64,000 nt of DNA from Corynebacterium sp. NML130628 (GTDB lineage: Bacteria; Actinomycetota; Actinomycetes; Mycobacteriales; Mycobacteriaceae): NCBI RefSeq assembly GCF_001875665.1, contig NZ_MLAL01000045.1, positions 62,001 to 126,000 of the forward strand, written 5' to 3'. A model generated the notes under the pieces. The model saw nothing but the letters and a program-made list of their open reading frames with translations. It had not been told where the DNA came from and did not search any database. Of this stretch, positions 49,567 through 58,236 are shown in pieces (position 1 is the stretch's first letter; the number at the start of each line of letters is the position of its first letter). Both the position numbers and the translations under genes were made by a program.

Positions 49567-51120
49567 CTATTCTGTATGCACCCACCGCCATGTAATGATG
49601 CGGCCCTCGCTGTCTTCGTCTTGCTCCACGAGCGTGGTGCGATCAATCGTGACCAAGAGGTACTCGTTTGCGATGTGACCTGCAAGATCACCGCCCCATT
49701 CGGCCACCACGACGCTGCGGTCCAGCTCCGATTCGAGGTCCAGCGCGTCGAGCTCGCCCAGGGGGTCGCCCGATCCGCCCTCCCCCAACAGGCGGTAAGC
49801 ATCGACATGAATTAACGACGCCCCCTCCGCCTCCTTCGCGCGGTGCTCCCTGGCGATGGTGAAGGTTGGGCTCGTGACACGTCCCTTGACCTGCATCCCT
49901 TCGGCAATACCCTGCGTCAGGGTGGTCTTCCCGGCGCCGAGCGGGCCGTCGAGAATTACCACGTCTCCGGCGCGCAGCGCCTCCCCCAGCTCACGCCCCA
50001 ACACCTGCGTTTCCTCGCGCGTCTCGCATACACGCCTGCCACCGTACTCCCGCACTGTCCGTCCTTTCGGTGCACACAGCACCTCGTAGTGAATGGTGTT
50101 CGCTCGCAGCGCGAACTCGTCCGCGCTCACGCCGCCGACACCGAAAAGTACCGCTTCATCGCCCGGCGCGACGCCAGCTTCGTTTGCCCCCAGCCACACC
50201 ACGATCTGGTCCATACACACCCGACCCACTTGGGGGTAGCGCGCACCGTTGATGGTGACGTCCATCCGGTCCTGCCAAATGCGCATCACACCGTCCGCGT
50301 AGCCGGCGGGCACCACGGCGGTAAACCCGTCCTCGGGCGCAGTCCACGTTCCCGAATAACTCACCGGCTCCCCCGCGCGGATCGGTTTGACCGCGGTCAC
50401 TGTTGCGACCCAGCTCATCGCAGGTCGCAGCCCGTTATCGGTGCCGTCGATTGCCTCCAGTCCGTACAGACCAATCCCAGGGCGGATCTGTTCAAAGCGC
50501 GCGTCGTCCCTCGTCCACGTCGCTGGTGAGTTCGCCACGTGGTTCACCAAGTCTTCCAGACCCGCCTGGTGCGCCTGGTGGAGCGCCTCCCGGAACGTCG
50601 CCAACTGCCGGTCCGTGTACGGGTCCGCTGGGTTATCCGCGCACGCAAAATGGCTCATCAGCCCAGCCACGCGGAGCTGACCGGCGCGTTGCGCCTCAGC
50701 GGCCATCGCGAACAGCTCCGGCCACTGCTCCTCATCCACACCTGAGCGGTTCATCCCCGTGTCGATCATCAGGTGCACGGTGGGGGCGAAGTGGGCGTCG
50801 ATAAGCGCGCGCAGGTGCGCAAGGCTCGGCACACCCATCTCGATGCCCTCCACTAGCTCCTCCCCCGGAGCCCACAGCCACGCCATCACGGGTTTCGACG
50901 TCAGCTTCGCCACATCGACCGCCTCCGCGATCGTGGCGCAGCCGAACGCATCAGCACCATTCGCGTCCATGACGGGGACGCACTTCGCCGCGCCGTGGTT
51001 ATACGCATCCGCCTTCACCACACACATCAAGCGCGCGCCACCAGCCTGACGACGCAACTGCCTCGTGTTGTGGGCAATCGCCGCCAGGTCAATGCGAAGT
51101 TTCAAAGCGTTCATGGGCAT
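49567..51120 (-). CDS. alr-tsaE: Alanine racemase fused to TsaE (t6A ATPase)
   Basis: This single 517-residue frame holds two enzymes. Residues 1 to about 355 are alanine racemase: PLP Lys36 in CVVKADAYNHG (usually ...YGHG), MIDTGMNRSG, the catalytic Tyr in PVSYSGTW, and a C-terminal beta domain ending HYEVLCAPKGRTVREYGG. Residues ~365-517 are TsaE: Walker A GPLGAGKTT at 392-400, TSPTFTI, HVDAYRL and VVAEWGG. In C. glutamicum and M. tuberculosis these are adjacent separate genes, from memory. No stop or frameshift sign separates them here. It supplies D-Ala for peptidoglycan and the ATPase for t6A. Confidence 0.88.
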   Translation of the reverse strand: MPMNALKLRIDLAAIAHNTRQLRRQAGGARLMCVVKADAYNHGAAKCVPVMDANGADAFGCATIAEAVDVAKLTSKPVMAWLWAPGEELVEGIEMGVPSLAHLRALIDAHFAPTVHLMIDTGMNRSGVDEEQWPELFAMAAEAQRAGQLRVAGLMSHFACADNPADPYTDRQLATFREALHQAHQAGLEDLVNHVANSPATWTRDDARFEQIRPGIGLYGLEAIDGTDNGLRPAMSWVATVTAVKPIRAGEPVSYSGTWTAPEDGFTAVVPAGYADGVMRIWQDRMDVTINGARYPQVGRVCMDQIVVWLGANEAGVAPGDEAVLFGVGGVSADEFALRANTIHYEVLCAPKGRTVREYGGRRVCETREETQVLGRELGEALRAGDVVILDGPLGAGKTTLTQGIAEGMQVKGRVTSPTFTIAREHRAKEAEGASLIHVDAYRLLGEGGSGDPLGELDALDLESELDRSVVVAEWGGDLAGHIANEYLLVTIDRTTLVEQDEDSEGRIITWRWVHTE

Positions 51121-51134
51121 CTATTGAACAACGA

Positions 51135-51794
51135 TCACAACAAATGTGCCACGCCAACGACGCCCAGCAGCACTGATACCGCCCACGTCGCAGTCAGACC
51201 AACCGTATCCGGGTGTGAGCGCGCCCACGCGAAACCGCGCCCCGCCAAAGAGTCCGGCTTCGCCCGCACCCAACCGACCAGCAGGGCACACAACGTTGGG
51301 AGGGACAACGCGACCGTCGCATAGAGCACCAAAAAGCTGTACTTCGTCGCGGTATCAATCCCCGTCGCAGACAACACCGCAAGCCCGCCGAAGAACGGCA
51401 CCGACGTCGCCGACTGCACGACCCCCAGCACAAAGCCCGTCAGCACCGTCAACGCATTAGGCGCGCGCAGCGGACGCATCACCCGCTCAACCAGCGCGTG
51501 GTTGTCTCCCCCGCGAAGCGCCAGCGCCGCAGTCAGTAAACCAGTAGCGATGAGAAGCCACCCGAAAATAGGGCCTTCGACAAACCTTTGCACAACCGGA
51601 CCCAGCCCATCGAAGACGAACAGCATCACCGCTGCAAGACTCGCGACCCCAAGCCAATCGCCCGCAATGAGCAGCGCCGTGATCTTCGCGTACTGCCGCT
51701 GCGCCTGGGAGGCAACCACCCCGACTGCCACGATGACCCCGATCAACAGCACGTTGATGGAATCAATGAACGCAAAGGACAACGCTGCAAGCAT
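51135..51794 (-). CDS. Multi-pass membrane protein, LysE/GAP-like
   Basis: This 219-residue protein has about six hydrophobic segments: AALSFAFIDSINVLLIGVIVAVGVVAS, LIAGDWLGVASLAAVMLFVFDGL, GPIFGWLLIATGLLTAALALRGG, LTVLTGFVLGVVQSATSVPFFGGLAVLSA, FLVLYATVALSLPTLCALLVGWV and the C-terminal one. The layout recalls the LysE/GAP superfamily of small exporters, but no diagnostic motif is certain. It is the first gene of the operon, 14 bp before alr-tsaE, with GGAGCGG before its ATG. Confidence 0.6.
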   Translation of the reverse strand: MLAALSFAFIDSINVLLIGVIVAVGVVASQAQRQYAKITALLIAGDWLGVASLAAVMLFVFDGLGPVVQRFVEGPIFGWLLIATGLLTAALALRGGDNHALVERVMRPLRAPNALTVLTGFVLGVVQSATSVPFFGGLAVLSATGIDTATKYSFLVLYATVALSLPTLCALLVGWVRAKPDSLAGRGFAWARSHPDTVGLTATWAVSVLLGVVGVAHLL

Positions 51795-51922
51795 GTACCG
51801 CTCCTTCCGCGTGGCTTCATCGGGCTCTGTATCTGCCCTATCTCGATCTGGCCCCTAACCCTAAACCACGAAAACGCAGAAGCGCTATTTCCGTACTGCA
51901 GAATTCAAGTAGGGTAGGTTGC

Positions 51923-52777
51923 GTGTCTGCGAATTTGAAGAAGCTAGCTGAACTGTCCAAGCGAGGCCCCCACAAGGTGCTGGAAGGCGACCTCGGTTAC
52001 ACCGGTTTGCCAGGCAAGGTCTATACACCTGCCGAAGGCAAGAACCTTCCCGCCGTCGCCTTTGGCCACGACTGGCGCCAGAGTGTCGACGACTACCACG
52101 CAACGCTGCGCCACCTGGCCAGTTGGGGGATTGCTGTCGCCGCCCCGGATACTGAAAAAGGGTGGCGGCCCGACCACGCTGGCTTCGCTGCAGATTTAGA
52201 GACAGCCCTGCAGATCCTGACCGGTGTGCGCCTGGGCAACGGCAAAATTAGCATCCACCCACAGCGTCTTGGTGTTGTCGGCCACGGCATGGGCGGCGGC
52301 GCAGCCGTACTCACCGCAGTAGACAATCCGAAGGTGCAGGCAGTCGCCGCTATTTATCCGGCGAACGTGGCACCCTCCGCAGTAGAGGCGGCTCGCCGCG
52401 CGCTTCGCCCAGGCCTCATCATCGGGCCCGGCGAAGACGGCGACTCGCTGTTTGACCCGGGTAACCCCGCCAAGCTTGCATACAACTGGGCTGGCGAGGT
52501 GGCCTACCGCAGCATCAAGAAAGGCGAGCAGCAAAGCTTCTCGGAGGACACACTGACCAAACGTCTGCTCGGCCTGGGCAAATCAAGCGCCTCGCTGCAG
52601 ACCACGGTGCGTGGCCTGCTCACCGGGTTCCTCCTCCACCAGCTCGCTGGCGAGAAGAAGTACGCTGCCTACTCCTCCCCGGATGCCACGGGGAAGAACG
52701 TGACGTCCTACACCGGTGAAGACCTCGCCGAACTGGCGGGGCTTACCAAGGACGACAGCCTCTTCTCATTCTTCTAG
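51923..52777 (+). CDS. Alpha/beta-hydrolase fold protein lacking the nucleophile serine
   Basis: This 284-residue protein resembles dienelactone-hydrolase and cutinase-like alpha/beta hydrolases (LPAVAFGHDWRQSVDDYHATLRHLASWGIAVAAPDTEKGWRPDHAGFAADLETALQIL). The nucleophile elbow, normally GHSMGGG, reads G120-H-G122-M-G-G, so the catalytic Ser is replaced by Gly. The replaced codon is GGC at 52286-52288. It is probably a non-hydrolytic scaffold or binding protein. It starts with GTG; TAGGGT 8-13 bp upstream would fit a leaderless message. Confidence 0.75.
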   Translation: MSANLKKLAELSKRGPHKVLEGDLGYTGLPGKVYTPAEGKNLPAVAFGHDWRQSVDDYHATLRHLASWGIAVAAPDTEKGWRPDHAGFAADLETALQILTGVRLGNGKISIHPQRLGVVGHGMGGGAAVLTAVDNPKVQAVAAIYPANVAPSAVEAARRALRPGLIIGPGEDGDSLFDPGNPAKLAYNWAGEVAYRSIKKGEQQSFSEDTLTKRLLGLGKSSASLQTTVRGLLTGFLLHQLAGEKKYAAYSSPDATGKNVTSYTGEDLAELAGLTKDDSLFSFF

Positions 52778-53071
52778 CACCCCGGGCTGGTCGGCGCGCC
52801 TCGCATCCGCTGGGGCGCTGGCGGATTCTGGACGCGCCTCGGTACGGATCGAAGCAATACCGCCTTGGACCGGCCGGCGAATCGGGAACAGCCGCTCACC
52901 GCCCTGCGGGATGACCACCGGTTGGCGCTTATAGCCCAGCGCGGCAGCACGTCGCTGTTCGGTCAGCATCATCTCCATTTGGCGATGGTGCTCCGCAATC
53001 ATCTTTTCAAAGTTCTCCATCCGCATTGCGGTTCGTTGCCGATACTGCGCTGCAAACCTTGAAAAATCCAT
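52766..53071 (-). CDS. Hypothetical protein in the glmM-linked WXG100-like module
   Basis: This 101-residue protein has a charged helical N-terminal half (MDFSRFAAQYRQRTAMRMENFEKMIAEHHRQMEMMLTEQRRAAALGY) and a basic, Ala/Pro-rich tail. No domain is recognised. It abuts the preceding Cys-rich gene with no gap and overlaps the convergent hydrolase-like gene by 12 bp. It is the last gene of a three-gene module that starts with a WXG100-like protein. Confidence 0.6.
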   Translation of the reverse strand: MDFSRFAAQYRQRTAMRMENFEKMIAEHHRQMEMMLTEQRRAAALGYKRQPVVIPQGGERLFPIRRPVQGGIASIRTEARPESASAPADARRADQPGVLEE

Positions 53072-54391
53072 TTACCATTCCCCCAATTTCTTGACGCCCC
53101 AAGCATCAGTCGAGCGGGTGTCCTCTGACTGCTGCTCAGTGTGTTGTTCTGATGACGCCTCCGCTGCGGCCGGTGCCGTCATCGCTTGCTTTTCTGCCGG
53201 TACTGGTGGCTGCTCCACCTGACCAAGTTGTTCTGGCGGCACGAACACCCCGTTCGCATCCACCTTCGGAGCAGGCGCAGGCTCGGGCACAGGCGCCGGC
53301 TCAGGTGCAGGCTCAGGTGCCGGAGCGGGTTCGGCGACATCACACGCCGCCCCTACGGTCTCCGTCGCACACTGCCATGCCGCATCGATGTTTGCGGCGA
53401 ACACGTTGATGCTCTCGATGACCACGGCCGCACCCGTTTGCGCGAACGTTCCCGTAAAGCACTGCGCCTGGCTCGGCGCAAACGCTGCTGCTACATCGCG
53501 AGTCATGGCCTCGATTGGTGCGTTGACGTGCACGTCAACATCGAAGTTAAACGCTACGTTCAGTCCTGCCGCGCCTGCCAGTGCTGCTGATGCGGACTGC
53601 GTACCAGCGTTCCCCAAGGAGATGAGACGCTCGCACGGCTGAGGCGGCGTCGGCGGTGCGGGTGCTGGTTCCGGCGCGGCGGGTGGCGCGGAGACACCCG
53701 CGCCGGCAGTCGCAGCACTCGCCGCCGCGGCCGACGCTGCAGCGGCCGCAGTACCAACCGGCTTCCCTCCTGGCGGCAGGCTACAAGGCTGCTGTGCTTC
53801 TTCCACGCAGACCGCAATTGCGTCGAGGCACTCCGAAACTGCCACGTTGCATTCCTTCGCCGTCTGGCTCGCCTGCCGCATCGCCTCCACCACGACCTGT
53901 ACCAAAGGCCGGATCAGGGTTGCGATCCCCAGCTTCGCCAACATCTCTAGGTGGGAATGCGCCAGGATGACGAACTGTTCCACGGCCAGATTCGATGTCT
54001 TCTTCACGTCGTCGATCGTGCAGCAGCACGACGTGATGGAGCTGCCTAATTCGTTGAGGCGAGCAAAATGGCGTTTCTCTGTATCTGCAGAGCACCGCTC
54101 CCGCGGCCCCACGCCGATCTGCTCAAACCACTCACGGCTACCCGGTGTGTCCCGGCACGGCGACTTCAACGAGAATCTGTAGCCCACGGCATCACAATTG
54201 AACGCGCTCAGCGAAGCACCAACTTGGCGGAACCCGCCCAAGTCCTGGCAGCGCGTCGCTTGCAGTTCCCGAATGACTTCCCTCGCCAGCGCTTGCAGCT
54301 CGTCGCGCTCGGGCCCTTCCAGCCCTGGGGCCGCCGCAACGGACTGCGAGAACCGCTGCACCCCCTGCTCTACAACATCGCTGGTTACCAT
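53072..54391 (-). CDS. Cysteine-containing Ala/Pro-rich protein (Rv3439c-like by position)
   Basis: This 439-residue protein has a helical N-terminal half with many Cys residues, including SSITSCCCTIDDVKK, a low-complexity Ala stretch, and a second helical domain that seems to repeat the first (CERLISLGNAGTQSASAALAGAAG). A tail of repeated EPAP units then ends DAWGVKKLGEW. There is no signal peptide. It overlaps the WXG100-like gene by 7 bp. In M. tuberculosis an Ala/Pro-rich protein sits at the same place beside glmM. It may be a type VII secretion partner or substrate. Confidence 0.6.
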   Translation of the reverse strand: MVTSDVVEQGVQRFSQSVAAAPGLEGPERDELQALAREVIRELQATRCQDLGGFRQVGASLSAFNCDAVGYRFSLKSPCRDTPGSREWFEQIGVGPRERCSADTEKRHFARLNELGSSITSCCCTIDDVKKTSNLAVEQFVILAHSHLEMLAKLGIATLIRPLVQVVVEAMRQASQTAKECNVAVSECLDAIAVCVEEAQQPCSLPPGGKPVGTAAAAASAAAASAATAGAGVSAPPAAPEPAPAPPTPPQPCERLISLGNAGTQSASAALAGAAGLNVAFNFDVDVHVNAPIEAMTRDVAAAFAPSQAQCFTGTFAQTGAAVVIESINVFAANIDAAWQCATETVGAACDVAEPAPAPEPAPEPAPVPEPAPAPKVDANGVFVPPEQLGQVEQPPVPAEKQAMTAPAAAEASSEQHTEQQSEDTRSTDAWGVKKLGEW

Positions 54392-54720
54392 GCGGACCCC
54401 GCCCTCGAGATGCCGTCGGTGGCGTCTTCATCAGCGCCCTGGACTTCCTGGGCAAGGCTGCGGATCCCCTCCCACTGCTGCGCTCTCTCCTCCAGCAGCC
54501 GGAGCGAGTCCGCATAAACTTCTTGTACCGCCGTAGTGATGCGTTGGCCTTGCTCAGCAAAACCGTCACCGAAATCGTCAGCACCCAGGTCGGGCTGCTG
54601 GCGGGCGAAGTCCGTGGCGGTGTCTTCGTAGGCGGAGATGGCGTCGGCAAAATACGACCGCACCGCGTCGACGTCAAGGTTGACGCCACTGTTGATTACA
54701 GTGTCCAAGATTTCCCCCAA
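54385..54720 (-). CDS. WXG100-like small helical protein (Rv3440c-like by position)
   Basis: This 111-residue acidic protein is predicted to be a helical hairpin: helix 1 around LDVDAVRSYFADAISAYEDTATDFARQ, helix 2 around GQRITTAVQEVYADSLRLLEERAQQWEGIRSLAQEV. It contains W-E-G, but the position is later than in canonical WXG100 proteins. It is the first gene of a three-gene module downstream of glmM. The likely partner is the following Cys-rich protein. Confidence 0.55.
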   Translation of the reverse strand: MGEILDTVINSGVNLDVDAVRSYFADAISAYEDTATDFARQQPDLGADDFGDGFAEQGQRITTAVQEVYADSLRLLEERAQQWEGIRSLAQEVQGADEDATDGISRAGSAW

Positions 54721-54780
54721 ATTCCACGTCGACCAATAGTCGACAGCTCTAACAGGTTCTCCTAGTTAGACTCCCCCAAC

Positions 54781-54804
54781 GGCCCCGCGGTTCCCCGCGA
54801 GGCC
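54781..54804. other. GC-rich hairpin downstream of glmM
   Basis: GGCCCCGCGG and CCGCGAGGCC flank TTCC. It lies 22 bp past the glmM stop and 60 bp before the WXG100-like gene. On the - strand the T-rich run precedes the stem, so it is not a classical terminator; it may attenuate or protect the RNA end. Confidence 0.45.
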
Positions 54805-54825
54805 AAAATTTCTTACCAACGGACT

Positions 54826-56169
54826 CTACACTGCCGCGACGACAGCCGCGAGGCGACCCGCCACCTTTCTCGCCTGCTCTTCCTCGGCAGCCTCCACCAT
54901 CACGCGGAACAGCTCCTCCGTGCCCGAAGGACGCAGCAGGACGCGACCCGAGTGCCCAAGTTCCTCTTCAGCCTCAGCGATCGCATCAAGCACTTCCTGC
55001 GAATTCATGATCTTCGACTTCTCCGACACCGGAACGTTGATGAGCACCTGCGGAAGCACCTGCATCACCTGCGCGAGCTCCTTGAGGCTCTTGCCCGTTT
55101 CTGCCATCTGCTCCATTAGCAGCAGCGCGGACAGCGTGCCATCGCCGGTGGTCGCGTGCTCCGGCACCACGATGTGGCCGGACTGCTCGCCGCCAAGGGA
55201 GAAGTCCCCACGGTTGAGCTCCTCAAGAACGTAACGGTCACCCACCGCGGTCTGCTTCAGCGCAATGCCTTCGCGTTCCATCGCGAGCGTCAGGCCGAGG
55301 TTACTCATCACGGTGGCAACGAGCGTGTTGTCGCGCAGGTTATTCTCCGCCTTCATACCACAGGCAAGGATGGCCATAATCTGGTCGCCGTCAACGATGT
55401 TGCCCTCGGCGTCAACGGCGAGGCAGCGGTCCGCGTCGCCGTCGTGGGCGACCCCAAGGTCCGCGCCGTACTCGACGACGGCCGCCTGGACCTTGTCCAT
55501 GTGCGTGGAACCGGAGCCGTCGTTAATGTTAAACGCGTTCGGCTCGTTGTAGATGGCGACGACCTCTGCGCCGGCAGCCTCATATGCTTTCGGGGCAACC
55601 TCAGACGCAGCACCGTTCGCGCAGTCCACGACCACCTTGATGCCCTTCAGGCTGGTGCCCATCGACTCTTTTAAGTGCGCCAGGTAACGGTCCTGGGCGT
55701 CAGGGGCCTCCTCGATCACGCGGCCGATGCGGGTGCCGGTTGGGCCACCGTCTTCCAACGTGTCGAGGGCGCGCTCGATTTCGTCCTCCACCTCGTCAGG
55801 CAACTTGCGGCCACCAGCAGAGAAGAACTTGATGCCGTTGTCAGGCATAGGGTTGTGGGACGCGGAAATCATCACGCCGATATCCGCACCGTAGTCATCA
55901 GTGAGAAATGCCAAGCCCGGGGTGGGGATCACTCCGACGCGCAGGACATCCACACCTTTCGACGCCATGCCCGCAGCCATCGCAGCAGCCAGCATCTCAC
56001 CGGACACGCGCGGGTCGCGGCCAATCAGCGCCGTAGGGCGACGCTTTGAAGCCCCGCGATCCTTCGTCAGTACGGTCGCGGCGGCCGCACCAAGCTTCAG
56101 CGCCAGCGACGCCGTCAAACGCTCATTCGCGAGACCACGGACACCATCAGTTCCAAACAATCGAGTCAT
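54826..56169 (-). CDS. glmM: Phosphoglucosamine mutase
   Basis: GlmM converts glucosamine-6-phosphate to glucosamine-1-phosphate for UDP-GlcNAc and peptidoglycan. It is 447 residues, normal length. It has [15 protein letters not shown], the phosphoserine loop [14 protein letters not shown] (Ser104), metal-binding [10 protein letters not shown], the sugar-binding GGEQSGHIV and the phosphate-binding [14 protein letters not shown]. It is downstream of rpsI, beyond a terminator. Confidence 0.96.
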   Translation of the reverse strand: MTRLFGTDGVRGLANERLTASLALKLGAAAATVLTKDRGASKRRPTALIGRDPRVSGEMLAAAMAAGMASKGVDVLRVGVIPTPGLAFLTDDYGADIGVMISASHNPMPDNGIKFFSAGGRKLPDEVEDEIERALDTLEDGGPTGTRIGRVIEEAPDAQDRYLAHLKESMGTSLKGIKVVVDCANGAASEVAPKAYEAAGAEVVAIYNEPNAFNINDGSGSTHMDKVQAAVVEYGADLGVAHDGDADRCLAVDAEGNIVDGDQIMAILACGMKAENNLRDNTLVATVMSNLGLTLAMEREGIALKQTAVGDRYVLEELNRGDFSLGGEQSGHIVVPEHATTGDGTLSALLLMEQMAETGKSLKELAQVMQVLPQVLINVPVSEKSKIMNSQEVLDAIAEAEEELGHSGRVLLRPSGTEELFRVMVEAAEEEQARKVAGRLAAVVAAV

Positions 56170-56200
56170 GCTGTTTATTATGCACTACCGACTGCTATAC

Positions 56201-56242
56201 AAAAACAACAACCGCCCACCCGGCGAGTGCCAGGGGGCGGTT
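56201..56242 (-). terminator. Rho-independent terminator of rplM-rpsI
   Basis: AACCGCCC (56210-56217) pairs with GGGCGGTT (56235-56242). On the - strand GTTGTTTTT follows (complement of 56201-56209). It starts 22 bp past the rpsI stop codon. Confidence 0.85.
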
Positions 56243-56264
56243 GGTGATACAACCAGCGTAGTGA

Positions 56265-56795
56265 TTAACGCTTGGAGTACTGCGGTGCACGACGGGCCTT
56301 GTGCAGACCAGCCTTCTTACGCTCGACCGCACGAGCGTCACGGGTAAGCAGACCAGCCTTCTTCAGGGTTGGGCGCTCAGCCGGGTTGTAGATGTTCAGC
56401 GCACGAGCAATCGCCAGACGCAGCGCACCGGACTGACCGGTTGGGCCGCCGCCCTTGACGTTTGCCTTGATGTCGAACTGGCCCTCGCGCTCAAGCAGGG
56501 TCAGCGGCAGCAGGATGTCCTGCTGGTGCAGCTTGTTCGGGAAGTAGTCCTCGAACTCGCGGCCGTTGACCGTGATCTTGCCTTCGCCCTCAACGACGGT
56601 CACGCGAGCAATAGCGCGCTTACGACGACCAACAGTCTGGATTGGGCCCTCGTGCAGCGGTGCAACCTCAACGGCGTCCTGGGTCTCCTCGACCTCTGGA
56701 GCAATAGCGTCACCGATGGTGTAGTTGAACTCTTCCGTCGCCGCGGTTGCCGCGTCGATGTCGGTCTCAGCTGCGATGTTGTTCTGATCAGCCAT
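56265..56795 (-). CDS. rpsI: 30S ribosomal protein uS9
   Basis: This 176-residue protein carries an acidic actinobacterial N-terminal extension (about 48 residues). The S9 core then starts at [35 protein letters not shown] and includes [19 protein letters not shown]. The C-terminal tail [14 protein letters not shown] reaches the ribosomal P site. It overlaps rplM by one base (TAATG). Confidence 0.97.
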   Translation of the reverse strand: MADQNNIAAETDIDAATAATEEFNYTIGDAIAPEVEETQDAVEVAPLHEGPIQTVGRRKRAIARVTVVEGEGKITVNGREFEDYFPNKLHQQDILLPLTLLEREGQFDIKANVKGGGPTGQSGALRLAIARALNIYNPAERPTLKKAGLLTRDARAVERKKAGLHKARRAPQYSKR

Positions 56796-57238
56796 TACTG
56801 TGCCACCTGCTTAAACTCGTAGGTTTCCGGCTTCTGAGCCTCGTATGGGTGCTCGGAGCCGACGAAGACGTGAAGCTTCTTGATGGACTCGCGGGAAAGC
56901 TTGTTGTGCGGCATCATGCCCTTGACAGCTTCCTCGATAACGCGGTCCGGGCGCTCGTCGAGCGCACGACCAAGCGTCATAGTCGTCAAACCACCCGGGT
57001 AGCCGGAGTGGCGGTAGCGCATCTCGCGATCGCGCTTGTTCGAGGAGATGTGGACCTTCTCGGCGTTGATCACGATGATGTGATCGCCGGTGTCAACGTT
57101 CGGTGCGAACTGTGGCTTGTGCTTGCCGCGCAGGATATCCGCTGCAGTCGACGCAAGCTTGCCCAAGACCACGTCCGTGGCGTCGATGACGTACCACTTA
57201 CGGGTAATGTCACCGCTCTTTGGGTGGTAAGTAGACAT
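56795..57238 (-). CDS. rplM: 50S ribosomal protein uL13
   Basis: This 147-residue protein has the L13 signature [58 protein letters not shown] and MLPHNKL-type [31 protein letters not shown]. The ATG at 57238 is preferred, since GAAGGAGT lies 6 bp upstream. It is co-transcribed with rpsI. The upstream 195 bp hold its promoter and the terminator of the esx genes. Confidence 0.97.
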   Translation of the reverse strand: MSTYHPKSGDITRKWYVIDATDVVLGKLASTAADILRGKHKPQFAPNVDTGDHIIVINAEKVHISSNKRDREMRYRHSGYPGGLTTMTLGRALDERPDRVIEEAVKGMMPHNKLSRESIKKLHVFVGSEHPYEAQKPETYEFKQVAQ

Positions 57239-57379
57239 GCATGACTCCTTCAAGTCTGTCTAGTTGGCTGCCGGCCATAACGTATAAAACTGTGCGCTGT
57301 ATCCTGCTCAGACGGCGGCCGGTGGAGACCCGACAAGCAGCACGGCACACAAGCTGCAAACTTTACAGCACAAAGCACG

Positions 57380-57415
57380 GAACAGCAAGACGCTCCCCCT
57401 GGCGCCTTGCTGTTC
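57380..57415 (-). terminator. Terminator-like hairpin after the WXG100 genes
   Basis: GAACAGCAAGACGC (57380-57393) pairs with GCGCCTTGCTGTTC (57402-57415) with one wobble, giving a 14-bp stem. On the - strand only a weak T-rich sequence follows. It starts 19 bp past the stop of the first WXG100 gene and separates it from rplM. Confidence 0.65.
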
Positions 57416-57433
57416 AGCGGCTGCTATGTGTTG

Positions 57434-57718
57434 TTACCCCCAGCTGTTTGCCGCGGCGTTGTTCACTGCCAGCATGGTCGAGTTGCCGTCTTCCACGGTG
57501 CTCGCGATCTGGTTCAGGATGGTGTTGAGGTCCTCAGCGGCCTGGTCCCACTTCGCCTGGTGGGCCTGGTAGGCGGATGCTGCGGTACCTTCCCAGGTCT
57601 GCGCCATCGGCTGGATGATCTGCTTCAGCTCGTTGAGCTGGCTGGTGATACGCGTGGCAGACGAGCGCATGTCTTCAGCTGCGTTAGCGATCTGGGCGAA
57701 GTCGTACTTGATTTGCAT
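57434..57718 (-). CDS. esxT: WXG100 family type VII secretion protein (EsxT-like)
   Basis: This 94-residue helical hairpin has the WXG turn in MAQTWEGTAASAYQAHQAKWDQAAEDL and a C-terminal helix ending NNAAANSWG. It should pair with the neighbouring WXG100 protein as a heterodimer exported by the ESX machine. Position next to rplM corresponds to Rv3444c of ESX-4. It lies 46 bp downstream of the other WXG100 gene. Confidence 0.88.
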   Translation of the reverse strand: MQIKYDFAQIANAAEDMRSSATRITSQLNELKQIIQPMAQTWEGTAASAYQAHQAKWDQAAEDLNTILNQIASTVEDGNSTMLAVNNAAANSWG

Positions 57719-57764
57719 GATGGATATGTCCCCTTACGTTTCGGAAGATGGTCGTTGCGTCGGA

Positions 57765-58082
57765 TTAGAGCGCCAAGCCTGCTGAGCCAGACAGCGAGCG
57801 GAAATTGTCGGTGTTCGTCGCGTCGGTGCTCTCGTAGTTCTTGGCGTTGTCGCGGATGTTGTTCGCGATGTCACGCAGGGCCTCAGAGAGGCGACGCTGC
57901 GCGTCGTCGTAGCGGACCATCAAGTCATCGAAGCTGCGCTGCGCGTTGCCCACCCAGTAGCTGCGCGTGGACTCCGCGACCTGCTGCACGCGATCGATCT
58001 CTCGGTTGACGTTTGCGTTGGTGTCATCTGCCCGGTCGGCAGTTGCGCGCATGACGTCGGCTTCTGTTCTGAACTGTTCCAT
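57765..58082 (-). CDS. esxU: WXG100 family type VII secretion protein (EsxU-like)
   Basis: In this 105-residue protein the WXG motif is W-V-G in SYWVGNAQRSFDDLMVRYDDAQRRL, and the C-terminal helix carries YESTDATNTDNF, close to the YxxxD/E export signal. The ATG at 58082 is chosen over an upstream TTG because GGGGGA lies 7 bp before it. It is the upstream partner of the EsxT-like gene. Confidence 0.85.
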   Translation of the reverse strand: MEQFRTEADVMRATADRADDTNANVNREIDRVQQVAESTRSYWVGNAQRSFDDLMVRYDDAQRRLSEALRDIANNIRDNAKNYESTDATNTDNFRSLSGSAGLAL

Positions 58083-58236
58083 GTTCAATCCCCCTACTAG
58101 GTACTGTGTCTTGGTTGTAACGACAGCGTTCCAAGCTGTTCATATAGTTGGACGCACGTAACTGCGTTTCGGTTCCCTCGATGTTGAAGAAACTTTTCTT
58201 CCCGCCCTCCCACCACGTGTAAGCTGCGCGTTCGCC

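Noticed and set aside
53072..54391. PPE or PE family protein
   Set aside because: The protein is Pro/Ala-rich but lacks the N-terminal PPE or PE motif, and corynebacteria generally lack these families.
54781..54804. Classical rho-independent terminator for glmM
   Set aside because: The T-rich stretch lies before the stem on the - strand, so I list it only as a hairpin.
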